A DNA stretch of 64,000 bases from the NCBI RefSeq assembly GCF_000717345.1, contig NZ_JNZA01000012.1:287828-351827 (forward strand), given 5' to 3'. Origin of the DNA: Streptomyces lydicus. GTDB lineage: Bacteria > Actinomycetota > Actinomycetes > Streptomycetales > Streptomycetaceae. Position numbers and translations under genes: made by a program. Of the stretch, positions 35,620-44,373 are shown piece by piece (position 1 is the stretch's first letter; each line of letters begins with the position of its first letter). A model generated the notes under the pieces. The model worked only from the letters and a program-made list of their open reading frames with translations. It did not search any database and was not told the origin of the DNA.

Positions 35620-36369
35620 TCATCCGCGGTCGCGGAGGTACGCCTCCAGTTGGGCGGCCCCGGTGAGCATCGCCCGGCCCCGGGTGGACAGCCGGCCGTG
35701 CCAGTCGCACAGTGCGGCCTCCAGTGGCTCCAGCCCGCCGGCTGCCCGCACCTGGGCGATCAGCGGGGCGATCTGCTCCAACAGGTAACCGCCCCGCCTG
35801 AGTTGGTGGGCCAGCCGGGCGTCCCGTACGTCCGCCTCGTCGTAGACGCGATAGCCGGTCAGCGGGTCGCGACGCGGCCGGACCAGACCGGCGCGCTCCC
35901 ATTTGCGCAGCGTCGCGGGCCGGAGTCCGAGCTTCCCGGCCAACGGCCCGATGAACATGTCGCCGGGCCCGGACACCGCCGCCGGCCCGGACCCCACACC
36001 GGGCTCGGACGCCGTGCGGGGCTCCAGGTCACGGAGGGCGCTCTCCACGGCCTGGAGGGTCCGGCGGTCGTCGAGGAGCTGGGCGTGGCTCTCGTCGATG
36101 AGGCGGAACGCTTCCTCGGCTGCGCCCTCGTTCACCGCCCGCATGATCGACGTCGCCGTCCGGTGGCCGTGGCCGGGCACCAGGGCGAGGAACGCGCGCA
36201 GGGCCCCCGCATGCAGCGAGGTATAGGTGCGGTAGCCGTGGGGGGTGCGACCGGCGGCCGGAAGGATGCCGGCCTCCTCGTAATTCCTGATCGCCTGCGT
36301 GGACAGACCGTGCTCGCGCGCCAGATCAACCGGCCTGAGCCGCCCACCGCTTTGAGGGTTTCGTCCCAT
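35620..36369 (-). CDS. MerR-family regulator with two HTH domains (TioE-like)
   Basis: 249 residues from MGRNPQSGGRLRPVDLAREHG. The first MerR-type HTH spans about 12-75 (HGLSTQAIRNYEEAGILPAAGRTPHGYRTY divided by normal wing residues). A second, independent one spans about 145-205 (LGLRPATLRKWERAGLVRPRRD, then GYRVYDEADVRDARL). The double-HTH arrangement occurs in TioE-type regulators. Divergent from an erythromycin-esterase-family gene with a dyad in the 58-bp gap, so it probably senses and responds to the drug or substrate of that enzyme. Confidence 0.9.
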   Translation of the reverse strand: MGRNPQSGGRLRPVDLAREHGLSTQAIRNYEEAGILPAAGRTPHGYRTYTSLHAGALRAFLALVPGHGHRTATSIMRAVNEGAAEEAFRLIDESHAQLLDDRRTLQAVESALRDLEPRTASEPGVGSGPAAVSGPGDMFIGPLAGKLGLRPATLRKWERAGLVRPRRDPLTGYRVYDEADVRDARLAHQLRRGGYLLEQIAPLIAQVRAAGGLEPLEAALCDWHGRLSTRGRAMLTGAAQLEAYLRDRG

Positions 36370-36406
36370 GAGCCCACCAATATCGCGCAGAACTTTCAAC
36401 CGAGGG

Positions 36407-36424
36407 TTCAACGATACCGTTGAA
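36407..36424. promoter_or_regulatory. MerR-type dyad upstream of the erythromycin-esterase-like gene
   Basis: TTCAAC-N6-GTTGAA is perfect and lies just before ATG 36428. A second left half-site, CTTTCAAC, occurs 13 bp upstream, so a two-HTH regulator could contact three half-sites. Confidence 0.5.
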
Positions 36425-36427
36425 GGC

Positions 36428-37633
36428 ATGGCTACGGACATCAAGGAAACCACCCATGCCGTCGAAGCCGCCTCCGTCATGAAGCTGCTATCGGCCCGGC
36501 CGCGGCTGCTCGCCCTGGGCGAGCCCACCCACGGCGAGGACACGCTGCTCGACCTGCGTAACGACCTCTTCCGGCGGCTCGTCGAGCAGGAGGGCTACCG
36601 GACGATCGCGATCGAGAGCGACTGCATGAGGGGCCTGGTCGTCGACGACTACGTCACCTCGGGCACGGGCACCCTCGACGAGGTCATGGAGCACGGATTC
36701 AGCCACGGTTGGGGCAGCTCCGCGGCCAACCGCGAGCTCGTACGCTGGATGCGCGCCTACAACGACGGCCGGCCCGCCCCCGAACAGCTCCGCTTCGCCG
36801 GCTTCGACGGCAGCCCGCTGGAGATCACCGGCGCCGCGAGCCCCCGGCAGGCCCTCACCGCCCTCCATGGCTACCTCTCGGCCCGGGTGGACGCGGACCT
36901 GTTCCCCTGCACCGCGGAAACGCTCGACCGCCTGCTCGGCGACGACGACCGGTGGACCAACACCGCCGCGATGATGGATCCGACCCGGTCCGTCGGAAAG
37001 TCGGCCGAGGCCAACGAGCTGCGGCTGCTCGCCGACGACCTGGTGTCGTTGCTCGACGAGCAGACGCCGCACCTCATCAAGGAGACCTCGCGAGAGGACT
37101 GGAACCGCGCGCGCCTGTACGGGCGCACCGCCACCGGCCTGCTGCGTTACCACTCGTGGATGGCCGACACCGCACCGAGCCGCATGACGCGGCTGGTGGG
37201 CGTACGGGACCGGATGATGGCCGACAACCTCCTGGCCGTCGCCGAACGGGGCCCGGCCCTGGTCCATGCCCACAACGGCCACCTCCAGCGGGAGAAGAGC
37301 ACGATGCGGATGGGCGGCCGGCCGCTGGAGTGGTGGAGCGCCGGCGCACTCGTGAGCGCCCACCTGGGCGAGGAGTATGCCTTCCTGGCCACGGCCCTCG
37401 GCACGATCCGGCACCAGGGAGTGGACACCCCGGCACCGGACAGTGTCGAAGGACTCCTGTACGCGCTCCCGGAAGACCGCTACGTCGTCGACGCCGCCCG
37501 ACTGGCCACCGCCCTCGGCGATACGCGGCCCGCGCCCCGCGTATCCCCCTGGTTCGGCTACGCCCCGCTTGACCCGGCCCACCTGGCCGGATTCGACGGG
37601 CTCGTGTTCGTCAAGGACGTCCCGCAGAGCTAG
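36428..37633 (+). CDS. Erythromycin-esterase-family protein
   Basis: 401 residues from MATDIKETTH. Family motif LLALGEPTHGE (His35, Glu37) near the N-terminus, IAIESDC, the HGFSHGWGS region and the later HAHNGHLQREKSTMRMGG with the second catalytic His. These match the Ere/succinoglycan-biosynthesis hydrolase family. Ere enzymes open the lactone of macrolides, but many actinobacterial members act on other substrates, so resistance is a possibility, not a finding. Regulated by the divergent MerR protein. Confidence 0.9.
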   Translation: MATDIKETTHAVEAASVMKLLSARPRLLALGEPTHGEDTLLDLRNDLFRRLVEQEGYRTIAIESDCMRGLVVDDYVTSGTGTLDEVMEHGFSHGWGSSAANRELVRWMRAYNDGRPAPEQLRFAGFDGSPLEITGAASPRQALTALHGYLSARVDADLFPCTAETLDRLLGDDDRWTNTAAMMDPTRSVGKSAEANELRLLADDLVSLLDEQTPHLIKETSREDWNRARLYGRTATGLLRYHSWMADTAPSRMTRLVGVRDRMMADNLLAVAERGPALVHAHNGHLQREKSTMRMGGRPLEWWSAGALVSAHLGEEYAFLATALGTIRHQGVDTPAPDSVEGLLYALPEDRYVVDAARLATALGDTRPAPRVSPWFGYAPLDPAHLAGFDGLVFVKDVPQS

Positions 37634-37730
37634 TTCGTGCGGCGTGTGGTGAGAGTGCGGGTGCGGGGAGGGGGAGGGCAGCCGGGCGGTATCCCTTGAT
37701 CAACGCGATTGGGCTTCGTACTCTCGCTCG

Positions 37731-38162
37731 ATGGGACATGACGACCTTCCGGCTCTTGAACTCGCCTTCCCCGGCCCGGAACGTGACCGTGGTGTGGCGG
37801 CGATCCTGACTGGTGAGAAGACCGCACTCACGGGCCTCCTGGAGATCTTCGAGCACGCCGGAGAGGCCGTACCGCAGACCGGTCAGCGATTCTCGGTGCT
37901 TGATTCCGAGGGCCGTCCGGCCGTCACGATCGAGCTCGTCGACGTACGGGTCGTCCCCATGAAGGAGATCGACGACGACTTCGCGCGAGCCGAGGGACGC
38001 GGCTACTCCGACGCGGCACAGTGGCGGGCCGCCCACAAAGAGTTCTTCCAGAGCGAGGGCGTGAGCGAATTCCTGGGTCGCACCGCCGAAGTTGACGATG
38101 GCACCCTGGTCGTTGCCGAACGCTTCCGAGTGGTCGAGCTCGACGACCCGGGTAGTCCGTGA
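37731..38162 (+). CDS. ASCH-domain protein
   Basis: 143 residues. Contains PGPERDRGVAAILTGEKTALTGLL, the conserved G-x-K-T/S substrate loop of ASCH domains, then the ELVDVRVVPMKEIDDDFARAEGRGY strand-helix unit and the C-terminal VVAERFRVV strand. ASCH proteins have a PUA-like fold and bind nucleic acids or nucleosides; some are amidohydrolases for acylated cytidine. Monocistronic. Confidence 0.9.
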   Translation: MGHDDLPALELAFPGPERDRGVAAILTGEKTALTGLLEIFEHAGEAVPQTGQRFSVLDSEGRPAVTIELVDVRVVPMKEIDDDFARAEGRGYSDAAQWRAAHKEFFQSEGVSEFLGRTAEVDDGTLVVAERFRVVELDDPGSP

Positions 38163-38283
38163 TCCCATCGAGTCGATGAGGTCCGCAGGTCCCTTTTTGC
38201 GGGCCCCGGTGAATCGCACGAACCTGAAGACATGACCCGATCTGATCCCCGCGTGCATCCGCATACAGGAAAAGGAGAGTGCC

Positions 38284-38511
38284 ATGTCGAAGAAGCGCAA
38301 TCTCGGAAAGGGCGACGAGGTGTCGTGGGAAAGCCACGGCCACAAGGTGACGGGGAAGGTCAAGAAGGAGATCACCGATCGTGTTCGAGCGGCCGGACGG
38401 ACCGTCGACGCCTCGCAGGATGAACCGCAGTACGAGGTGGAGAGCGACAAGACCGGCCGTACCGCCGTCCACAAACCGAGTGCTCTGCGGAAGAAGAAGA
38501 GGAACTCCTGA
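38284..38511 (+). CDS. DUF2945 (hypervirulence-associated Tudor-like) small protein
   Basis: 75 residues with AAAGGAGAG before the ATG. Lys-rich ends around KGDEVSWESHGHKVTGKVKKEITD and QYEVESDKTGRTAVHKPSALRKK, which is the DUF2945 Tudor-type beta-barrel. Probably a cytosolic nucleic-acid- or peptide-binding protein of unknown role; such genes are common in Streptomyces. Confidence 0.92.
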   Translation: MSKKRNLGKGDEVSWESHGHKVTGKVKKEITDRVRAAGRTVDASQDEPQYEVESDKTGRTAVHKPSALRKKKRNS

Positions 38512-38546
38512 CGGACGCTTCAGCAGGGGGCCGATCCGTTCGGCCA

Positions 38547-39045
38547 TTGCTCTTCCTCGATGTCGACGGGCCGCTGATTCCCTTCGGAGGTCCGGGGCCG
38601 AGTTACTCCGTCGGACCGGAGGGCGCGCCCGTGGAGGCGAACCCACTGCTGGCACGGGTCGATCCCGCCGTGGGACGGCGGCTGGCCGCGCTCGGCTACG
38701 AGTTGGTCTGGGCGACGACGTGGGGGGGAGGAGGCGAACGAGTGCATCGCGCCCCGGATCGGGCTGCCACCGCTCCGTGTGATCCCTTGGCCGGAGCCGT
38801 CGGAGGTGGAGGAGCGCGATGTCCTGGCCGGGCGACATTGGAAGACGCGGCCGATCGTTGCGTGGGCGGCCGGGCGGGCGTTCGCTTGGGTCGATGACGA
38901 GATCACGCGCGCGGATCGCGCGTGGGTTGCCGCCCATCATCAGGGGCCGGCGCTGCTGCACCAGATCAACCCGCGCGTCGGCCTGACCGCCGACGACTTG
39001 GACGTTCTCGCGGCGTGGACCGAGGCCCTCGGCGACACGGCGTGA
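38547..39045 (+). pseudogene. HAD-like secretory-hydrolase-type gene split by a frameshift
   Basis: Frame 1 starts LLFLDVDGPLIPFGG (HAD motif I DxDG) and reads well to ELVWATTW at about 38725. After that the correct continuation (EEANECIAPRIGLPP, then VIPWPEPSEVEERDVLAGRHWKTRPIVAW and AWVDDEITRADRAWVAAHH) lies in another frame to the TGA at 39045. The break is at a run of seven G (TGGGGGGGAGG, about 38726-38732); one G fewer restores a single 165-residue frame. Seen: the two halves of one protein in different frames. Unknown: a real mutation or a sequencing error in the homopolymer. Confidence 0.8.
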
Positions 39046-39291
39046 CATGGCGCAGTGCGCTCGCAGGCCGCGACCAAGATCCTCCGTCAGGGTCTCGAAG
39101 CATGGCTGCGCGATCTCAAGGCCGCCGCCTGGCTCTGCTCACTTGCAGCGACAGCGTTTGTTGATGAGTTTGGGCAGCGATGCTGATCAACTGGCTCACG
39201 TTTTGGTCATGCGAAATAACGGCGTTGGCGGCATCGGCGCGTCGTCTAATTGCGTAGCGTGGCGTGTGGTCTGCCGGGCACCATGTGCAGC

Positions 39292-39771
39292 ATGATCCGG
39301 ATCAGAGCCGCGGCCAAGGACGACGGTCCGCGGCTCGTAGAACTCCACGGCCTCGTTCATGGCCTGCACGCCCAGCAACGACCTGACGTCTTCGTCGCTG
39401 AGCCGCAGCAGACGCGGCTCGAAGCGTTCTTCGACGACGCCTTCGACGACGCCTCTGCGCACGTCCTGGTCGCGGAGCTTTCGTCCGGAAGTTCGCTCGC
39501 CGGGTATGCCATGGCCCGAGTGGTGGAGCGCGAGGGAAGTCCGCAGGTCCAAAGTCATTCGGCCGTGATGCTGCAGCAACTGGCCGTGGATCCCGACGCC
39601 TCACGTGGTGGGGTCGGAACTGCACTCCTTGAGGCAGTGCGCGAGATCGGCCGTGAGGCCGGCTGCCGACGACTGATCACAAACGTATGGTGCTTCAACA
39701 CACCAGCCCGGTCTTTCTATGAGGCATCCGGGCTGGTGCCGATGACGCAGCAGCTTGAGCAGAAGCTGTGA
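39292..39771 (+). CDS. GNAT-family N-acetyltransferase
   Basis: 159 residues from MIRIRAAAKDDG. Acetyl-CoA pyrophosphate loop in QLAVDPDASRGGVGTALL (R-x-x-G-x-G/A variant), then ITNVWCFNTPARSFYEASGL, the family's helix-4 N-x-x-A-x-x-F-Y motif. Substrate unknown. It ends 45 bp before an IS21 remnant on the other strand. Confidence 0.92.
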   Translation: MIRIRAAAKDDGPRLVELHGLVHGLHAQQRPDVFVAEPQQTRLEAFFDDAFDDASAHVLVAELSSGSSLAGYAMARVVEREGSPQVQSHSAVMLQQLAVDPDASRGGVGTALLEAVREIGREAGCRRLITNVWCFNTPARSFYEASGLVPMTQQLEQKL

Positions 39772-39815
39772 GAGCCCCCTGTCCGCTGGGCTCAGGCAGA
39801 GACCCCCTGTAGTCG

Positions 39816-40022
39816 TCAGCCCGTGATGGCCGACGCTTCGGTCCGAGCCCGGGTGCTGGCGAGGCGGTAGGACTCGGTGCCGGTCTCGATGATCGTGCCG
39901 TTGAAGGTCAGGCGGTCGACAATGGCCGCGCAGAGACGGGGATCGGTGAACGTCTTCGTCCACCCGCCGAACGACTCGTTGGAGGCGATGGCGACGCTGT
40001 TCTTCTCCTCCCGCTCTGTCAG
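39816..40022 (-). mobile_element. 3' remnant of an IS21-family istB (helper ATPase)
   Basis: The minus strand encodes the C-terminal 68 residues typical of IstB: KNSVAIASNESFGGWTKTF, DPRLCAAIVDRLTF, NGTIIETGTESYRLAST, ending in TGA. The AAA core and istA are absent, and the sequence stops abruptly at about 40022, twelve bases from the end of the exporter gene. It records an old IS21 insertion and deletion at this boundary. Confidence 0.85.
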
Positions 40023-40033
40023 AACCTACGCCC

Positions 40034-41977
40034 TTACAGGGAGACGTCGGGATGGAGGCGTCCGACCGTCCACATCCGCTGGCGCCGGACGGCGAGGGCG
40101 GTCACGGCGAGGAAGCCGGCGGTGAAGGCGAGAAGGACGGCGAAATCTCGCAGGAGGTTTCCGGTGAGCCCGCCCGAGACGGTGACGCGTAGCCCGTCGA
40201 CGAGGTACGTCATCGGGAGCATCGGGTTCAGCACCTGGAAGAAGGCCGGCTCGGTGGGCAGCGGATAGAGGCCGCCCGAGGCGGTGAGCTGCAGGATGAG
40301 CAGGACCAGCGACAGGACGTCGCCGGGAACCCCGAACACGGTGCGCAGACAGTGGTCGACGGCCACGAACGCCGCCGCCCCGGTGACCAGGAGCGCGAGC
40401 ATCCAGACGCCGTGGACAGGGTCGAGCCCGAGGGCCAGGTCGACGACGCCGTAGAGCACCAGTGCCCCCACCGCCCCGAGCAGTGCGGCCGGCAGCCATC
40501 CCGCGACGGCGGTGGTGAAGGCGCCGACCCGGCCGGCCAGGGCACGGGTGTTGAGGGGGCGCAGCAGCAGGTAGGCGAAGAGGCCGAACACCCACAGGGC
40601 GATGCCGAAGAAGAACGGTGCGAGCCCTCGTCCGTACACCCCGGCCGGGTGCAGGTTGGCCCGGTCGATGTGTACGGGCGTGCCCAGCACCTCGGCGGCG
40701 TGCGCGACCTGGTCGGGGCTGGTGCGGGGGATCTTGTGCAGTCCGTCGTCCACGGTGCGGGAGACCTCCGCGGCGCCGCTGTGGGCCTGCTCGGCGGCGG
40801 CATGCAGGGCGCCGGAGCCGCTCTCCAGGGTGCCGAGCCCCTCGACGAGGCCGTGCGCGCCGTCGGCCGCACTGTGGGATCCGGTGTCGACGAGACGGAG
40901 CGGGGTGTGCAGAGCCAGCACGTCGCGTCCGAGTGAGCCGACGTCTTCCTGGAGGCGTTCGGCTTCGTGGAGGGATCGGCGGGCGTTGTTCTCCGCGGCG
41001 GCGGCCCGTCCGTCGAGGGCGGTGGCGGTCGAGTCCAGGCTGCGGGCGTGGCTCAGGGTCCTTCGGTAGACCGGGTCGTTGCGCAGTTCGGGGTGGGAGT
41101 CGGCGAGATCGGTGAGGTCGGCCACCGCCCGCGAGGTGCCCTTGCGGGTGGCGCTGGTAGCGGTGTGCACGGCGTCCAGGCCGTCGGTGGTCAGCCGGGC
41201 GGTGCTCACCAAGGCGGCGGCGGCCCCGGGCAGCCGATCCGCGGCGGCCTGGTCCAGACGGCCCGTGAGGTCGTCGATCTGTCCGGTCGCCCGGGCGATC
41301 TGCTGTGCCCCGGCGGCGACGCCGGTGGCCCCGTCGCGCAGGGTCGAGGTCGCGGAGGCGATCGTGGAAGTGCCCTGCTGGGCCACTCGGGTGGCCCCCA
41401 CCAGCCGGTGTGCGCCCTCGGAGGCGGTGGTCAGCTTGTCGCGTACGTCCGACAGCTCGCCGTAGACGCTGCGCACGTAGGCGGCGTGGGTGGCCGAGTT
41501 GATCTGGTCCTGCAGCTTGGTCTGTACGACCTCGGTCATGATGCCGGCGATGTAGTTGTTGGCATCGTTGAGTTGGATCCGGATGCCGGCCTGCTTCGGG
41601 CGGGTGTCGGCGCCGGTGGCGAGCTTGCGGCTGAAGTCGGACGGGATGTCGATGGTGAAGAAGTAGCGGCCGTGCTCCAGCCCGTCGCGCGCCTCGTCCT
41701 GGCCGACGAAGTGCCAGTCGAAGGTCCCGGACGCCTTGAGCTGCTTCACCAGCTGATCACCGGCGTCCACCCGGCGGCCCTGCTTCGCATGCGCCAGGTG
41801 GTCCTGGTTGACGACGGCAACCGGCATGCGGTCGGTCTTCCCGTACGGGTCCCAGTTCGCCCAGAGGTACATGGCGCCGTACAGCAACGGCACCAGGCAG
41901 AGCAATAAGGGGACCAGGCGGCGCATCGGGCCGCGGAAGCGCCGGAGTTCCAGCAGTGCCAGCTTGACGGCCTTCAT
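40034..41977 (-). CDS. YhgE/Pip-type membrane protein (ABC-2 exporter permease)
   Basis: 647 residues; ATG 41977 overlaps the ATPase stop in ATGA, and longer upstream starts are within that gene. One N-terminal helix (about 20-40), a large extracytoplasmic region (45-425) with long coiled-coil-prone helices and DANNYIAGIMTEVVQ, then five C-terminal helices (about 440-630) including the ALWVFGLFAYLLLRPL and FFQVLNPMLPMTYLVDGLRV segments. This is the YhgE/phage-infection-protein class, related to ABC-2 permeases. It may export a lipid, peptide or protein. Works with the adjacent ATPase. Confidence 0.92.
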   Translation of the reverse strand: MKAVKLALLELRRFRGPMRRLVPLLLCLVPLLYGAMYLWANWDPYGKTDRMPVAVVNQDHLAHAKQGRRVDAGDQLVKQLKASGTFDWHFVGQDEARDGLEHGRYFFTIDIPSDFSRKLATGADTRPKQAGIRIQLNDANNYIAGIMTEVVQTKLQDQINSATHAAYVRSVYGELSDVRDKLTTASEGAHRLVGATRVAQQGTSTIASATSTLRDGATGVAAGAQQIARATGQIDDLTGRLDQAAADRLPGAAAALVSTARLTTDGLDAVHTATSATRKGTSRAVADLTDLADSHPELRNDPVYRRTLSHARSLDSTATALDGRAAAAENNARRSLHEAERLQEDVGSLGRDVLALHTPLRLVDTGSHSAADGAHGLVEGLGTLESGSGALHAAAEQAHSGAAEVSRTVDDGLHKIPRTSPDQVAHAAEVLGTPVHIDRANLHPAGVYGRGLAPFFFGIALWVFGLFAYLLLRPLNTRALAGRVGAFTTAVAGWLPAALLGAVGALVLYGVVDLALGLDPVHGVWMLALLVTGAAAFVAVDHCLRTVFGVPGDVLSLVLLILQLTASGGLYPLPTEPAFFQVLNPMLPMTYLVDGLRVTVSGGLTGNLLRDFAVLLAFTAGFLAVTALAVRRQRMWTVGRLHPDVSL

Positions 41978-42666
41978 GCGTCGGCGTCCTCTCGGGCAAC
42001 GGCCGTCCGGGCCGGGAGGCGGTCCCGGCTGCGCTGCGGAAGTGACAGCGCGACGAGGCCGGGGGTGGGCGGCGGCGTGCGGACGCAGCCGGCCAGCACG
42101 GTGGGGCCGCTGTCGCGGACCCGGTCCAGTGCCTGCCACACGCTGTCGAGCGCGTCGGGCGGCAGGCCGTCGTCCACGTCGTCGATGACGAGGGCGCCGG
42201 GGTGCTCGGCGAGTGCCAGTGCGGTCGCCAGCAGCAGTGCCTCGACCGGATCGAGGTCCTCGACCAGGTCCGTCCCGCGGGGGGCGGTGCCCACGGCCTC
42301 GCATGCCTCGCGGATACGACGCTCGGTCACTCCTGCCGCGGTGAGACGGCGTTCGGCCATCACTTCCTTCACCCGCAGTCGCCCTTCGAGAGCGACCGCG
42401 GGCGCCGCCCGGGCGACGGCGACCGCCGCGCGCACCCGTCGGCCTTCGGCGGGCAGGACGTGCCCGCCGACGCGGACGGCCCCGCCGGACAGCCGCATCC
42501 GTCCGGCGAGCGCGAGCAGCAGGGAAGTACGCCCGGAACCTGCCGGCCCGTGGGCGGCCAGCAGCCCGCCGGCCGGCACGTCCAGGTCCACCCCTTCGAA
42601 CACCGGCCCTCTCGGACCATGCACACTCGCCCCGCGGGCGACCACGTCAACTCCAGGCCCTGTCAT
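41974..42666 (-). CDS. Divergent ABC-type ATPase partner of the YhgE/Pip protein
   Basis: 230 residues from MTGPGVDVVARGA. ABC fold but with unusual catalytic motifs: Walker A is GPAGSGRTS (40-48) with Arg46 where Lys is nearly invariant; no LSGGQ is visible (the site reads EDLDPVEALLLA); Walker B is ALVIDDVDD, with Asp where the catalytic Glu is expected. ATP binding may persist, but hydrolysis should be weak. Coupled to the membrane protein by ATGA overlap, so the pair acts together. Confidence 0.85.
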   Translation of the reverse strand: MTGPGVDVVARGASVHGPRGPVFEGVDLDVPAGGLLAAHGPAGSGRTSLLLALAGRMRLSGGAVRVGGHVLPAEGRRVRAAVAVARAAPAVALEGRLRVKEVMAERRLTAAGVTERRIREACEAVGTAPRGTDLVEDLDPVEALLLATALALAEHPGALVIDDVDDGLPPDALDSVWQALDRVRDSGPTVLAGCVRTPPPTPGLVALSLPQRSRDRLPARTAVAREDADA

Positions 42667-42766
42667 GCAGCAAGTCCTAGCCCGGAGCGGCCAACCCACC
42701 CCTGTGGCACGGCAGTTGTGACGATGTTCACGTGGCGCAGGCCAACTCGGCGGGGCGCCCCCGGGG

Positions 42767-43690
42767 TCAGTTCCTCTGCCGGCGGGCCAGCTTCACCTCG
42801 CGGTCGACGGCCCAGGCGTCGGCGACCGGCCCGAGGTGGCCGAGCTTGTCGGGATTGAGCACCGTGCGGATGGACCGGATCTGCCCGTCGAGCACCTCAA
42901 GGGCCAGGGTGTGCAGGACCTTGCCGTCCCGGTCGCGGAAGATTGCCCCGGGCTGGCCGTTGACCTCGTGCTGTTCGAACGTCACGTCGATCCGGAGCAG
43001 CCAGGGGAAGACCGTGCCCAGCAGCCGGGCCACGTTCTCCGCACCCATGACGGCCTTGGCCAGCTGCGGGGCCTTGCCGCCGCCGTCCCCGACCAACTCC
43101 ACGTTGGCGGCCAGCAGCTGCTGCAGCCCGCCCACATCGCCGTCCTTCAGCGCGTCGAAGAACCGCGTCGCCAGCACCTGCCGCTCCTGACCGTCCGCCG
43201 TGAACCGCGGCCGCCCGGCCTCCATGTGCCGCCGCGCCCGCACCAGGAGCTGCCGGCATGCCGCCTCCGAACGCCCCACCGCCGCGGCGACCTCGTCGAA
43301 CCCGAAGCCGAACACCTCCCGCAGCAGGAAGACCGCCCGCTCCAGGGGGCTGAGCCGCTCCAGCAGCAGCAGCGCCGCCATCGACACCGAGTCGGCCAGT
43401 TCCACCGACCGCGCCGGATCCTGATACGGATCGCTCAGCAGCGGCTCGGGGAACCACGGGCCCACGTACTCCTCCCGCCGCGCCCGCGCGGAGCGCAGCA
43501 CGTCGATCGAGATTCGTGTCACCGCGGCCGACAGAAAGGCCCTGGTCGACGTGGGCCGGGTCGCCGAGCCGTCGAAGCGCAGCCACGTCTCCTGCACCGC
43601 GTCCTCGGCCTCGCTCACGCTGCCCAGAATGCGGTAGGCGATCGAAAACAGCAGCGGCCGCAGCTCCTCGAAGTCCTCGACCTTGCTCAC
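42767..43690 (-). CDS. ECF41-group RNA polymerase sigma factor (SigJ-like)
   Basis: 307 residues from GTG 43690 (VSKVEDFEELRPLLF); a longer start would add 20 residues without support. Sigma-2 with SEAEDAVQETWLRF, group linker WFPEP, sigma-4 ending RQLLVRARRHMEAGRPRF, then a SnoaL-like domain with DGGGK and the C-terminal NPDKL. Located 170 bp downstream of a carboxymuconolactone decarboxylase gene on the same strand, which carries a perfect ECF41 promoter; the two are probably one transcription unit that the sigma factor drives itself. Confidence 0.95.
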   Translation of the reverse strand: MSKVEDFEELRPLLFSIAYRILGSVSEAEDAVQETWLRFDGSATRPTSTRAFLSAAVTRISIDVLRSARARREEYVGPWFPEPLLSDPYQDPARSVELADSVSMAALLLLERLSPLERAVFLLREVFGFGFDEVAAAVGRSEAACRQLLVRARRHMEAGRPRFTADGQERQVLATRFFDALKDGDVGGLQQLLAANVELVGDGGGKAPQLAKAVMGAENVARLLGTVFPWLLRIDVTFEQHEVNGQPGAIFRDRDGKVLHTLALEVLDGQIRSIRTVLNPDKLGHLGPVADAWAVDREVKLARRQRN

Positions 43691-43860
43691 GCCGGATTCC
43701 CTCCCCTTGGAGTCTGCATTCCCACCCGGCCGTACGCGCCGCGCGGGCATCTGCTGGTGATCATCCGGACCACCGGCAGGCCGGATCAGCGCCGCCGAGG
43801 CCGGGGCCCGGAGCCCGCAGCCGGACCCCGAGCCAGTGGCTGATGCCGTTCAGTGGACGT

Positions 43861-44334
43861 TCAGTGGAACTGCCCGGGCGTGTAGTCGCCGGCCGGCTGC
43901 TGGGCGATGATGTTCAGCCGGTTCACCGTGTTCATGAAGGAAACCAGGATCACCAGGGCGGTGAGCTGCTCCTCGTCGTAGTGCTTGGCGGCGCCCTCCC
44001 ACACCTTGTCGCTGACCCCGCCGGCCGCATCCGCGACCCTGGTCCCCTCCTCAGCCAGCTCCAGCGCGGCACGCTCGGCCTCGGTGAAGACCGTGGCCTC
44101 CCGCCACGCCGCAACCAGGTTCAGCCGCACTGCGGTCTCGCCGGCCGCGGCGGCATCCTTGGTGTGCATGTCGATGCAGGAGGCGCAGCCGTTGATCTGA
44201 CTCACGCGAAGCGCCACCAGCTCCTGCGTCGCGGCGGGCAGGGACGAGTCCTTGAGCGTCTTGCCCGCAGACATGAAGTACTTGAAGGCCTTGCCGGCGG
44301 TGGGACTGGCGAAGTAGTTCAGTCGCGCGTCCAT
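43861..44334 (-). CDS. Carboxymuconolactone decarboxylase/AhpD-like protein (ECF41 partner)
   Basis: 157 residues; ATG 44334 has AGAGGAG upstream, better than a GTG 24 bp earlier. Cys50-x-x-Cys53 with His57 in NGCASCIDMHTK is the AhpD-type redox site, with Glu39 of the proton relay in ATQELVALR. Forms all-helical oligomers; members act as peroxidases or thiol reductases. This is the standard small-protein partner of ECF41 sigma factors, and the promoter ahead of it matches the ECF41 consensus exactly. Confidence 0.95.
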   Translation of the reverse strand: MDARLNYFASPTAGKAFKYFMSAGKTLKDSSLPAATQELVALRVSQINGCASCIDMHTKDAAAAGETAVRLNLVAAWREATVFTEAERAALELAEEGTRVADAAGGVSDKVWEGAAKHYDEEQLTALVILVSFMNTVNRLNIIAQQPAGDYTPGQFH

Positions 44335-44373
44335 GGTGTGCTCCTCTGCGGTTGTCACTGGCTACACCCCTTG

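Noticed and set aside
36428..37633. Calling the erythromycin-esterase-family gene a proven macrolide-resistance gene
   Set aside because: Family membership and catalytic His/Glu are visible, but substrate specificity is not; many relatives do not act on macrolides.
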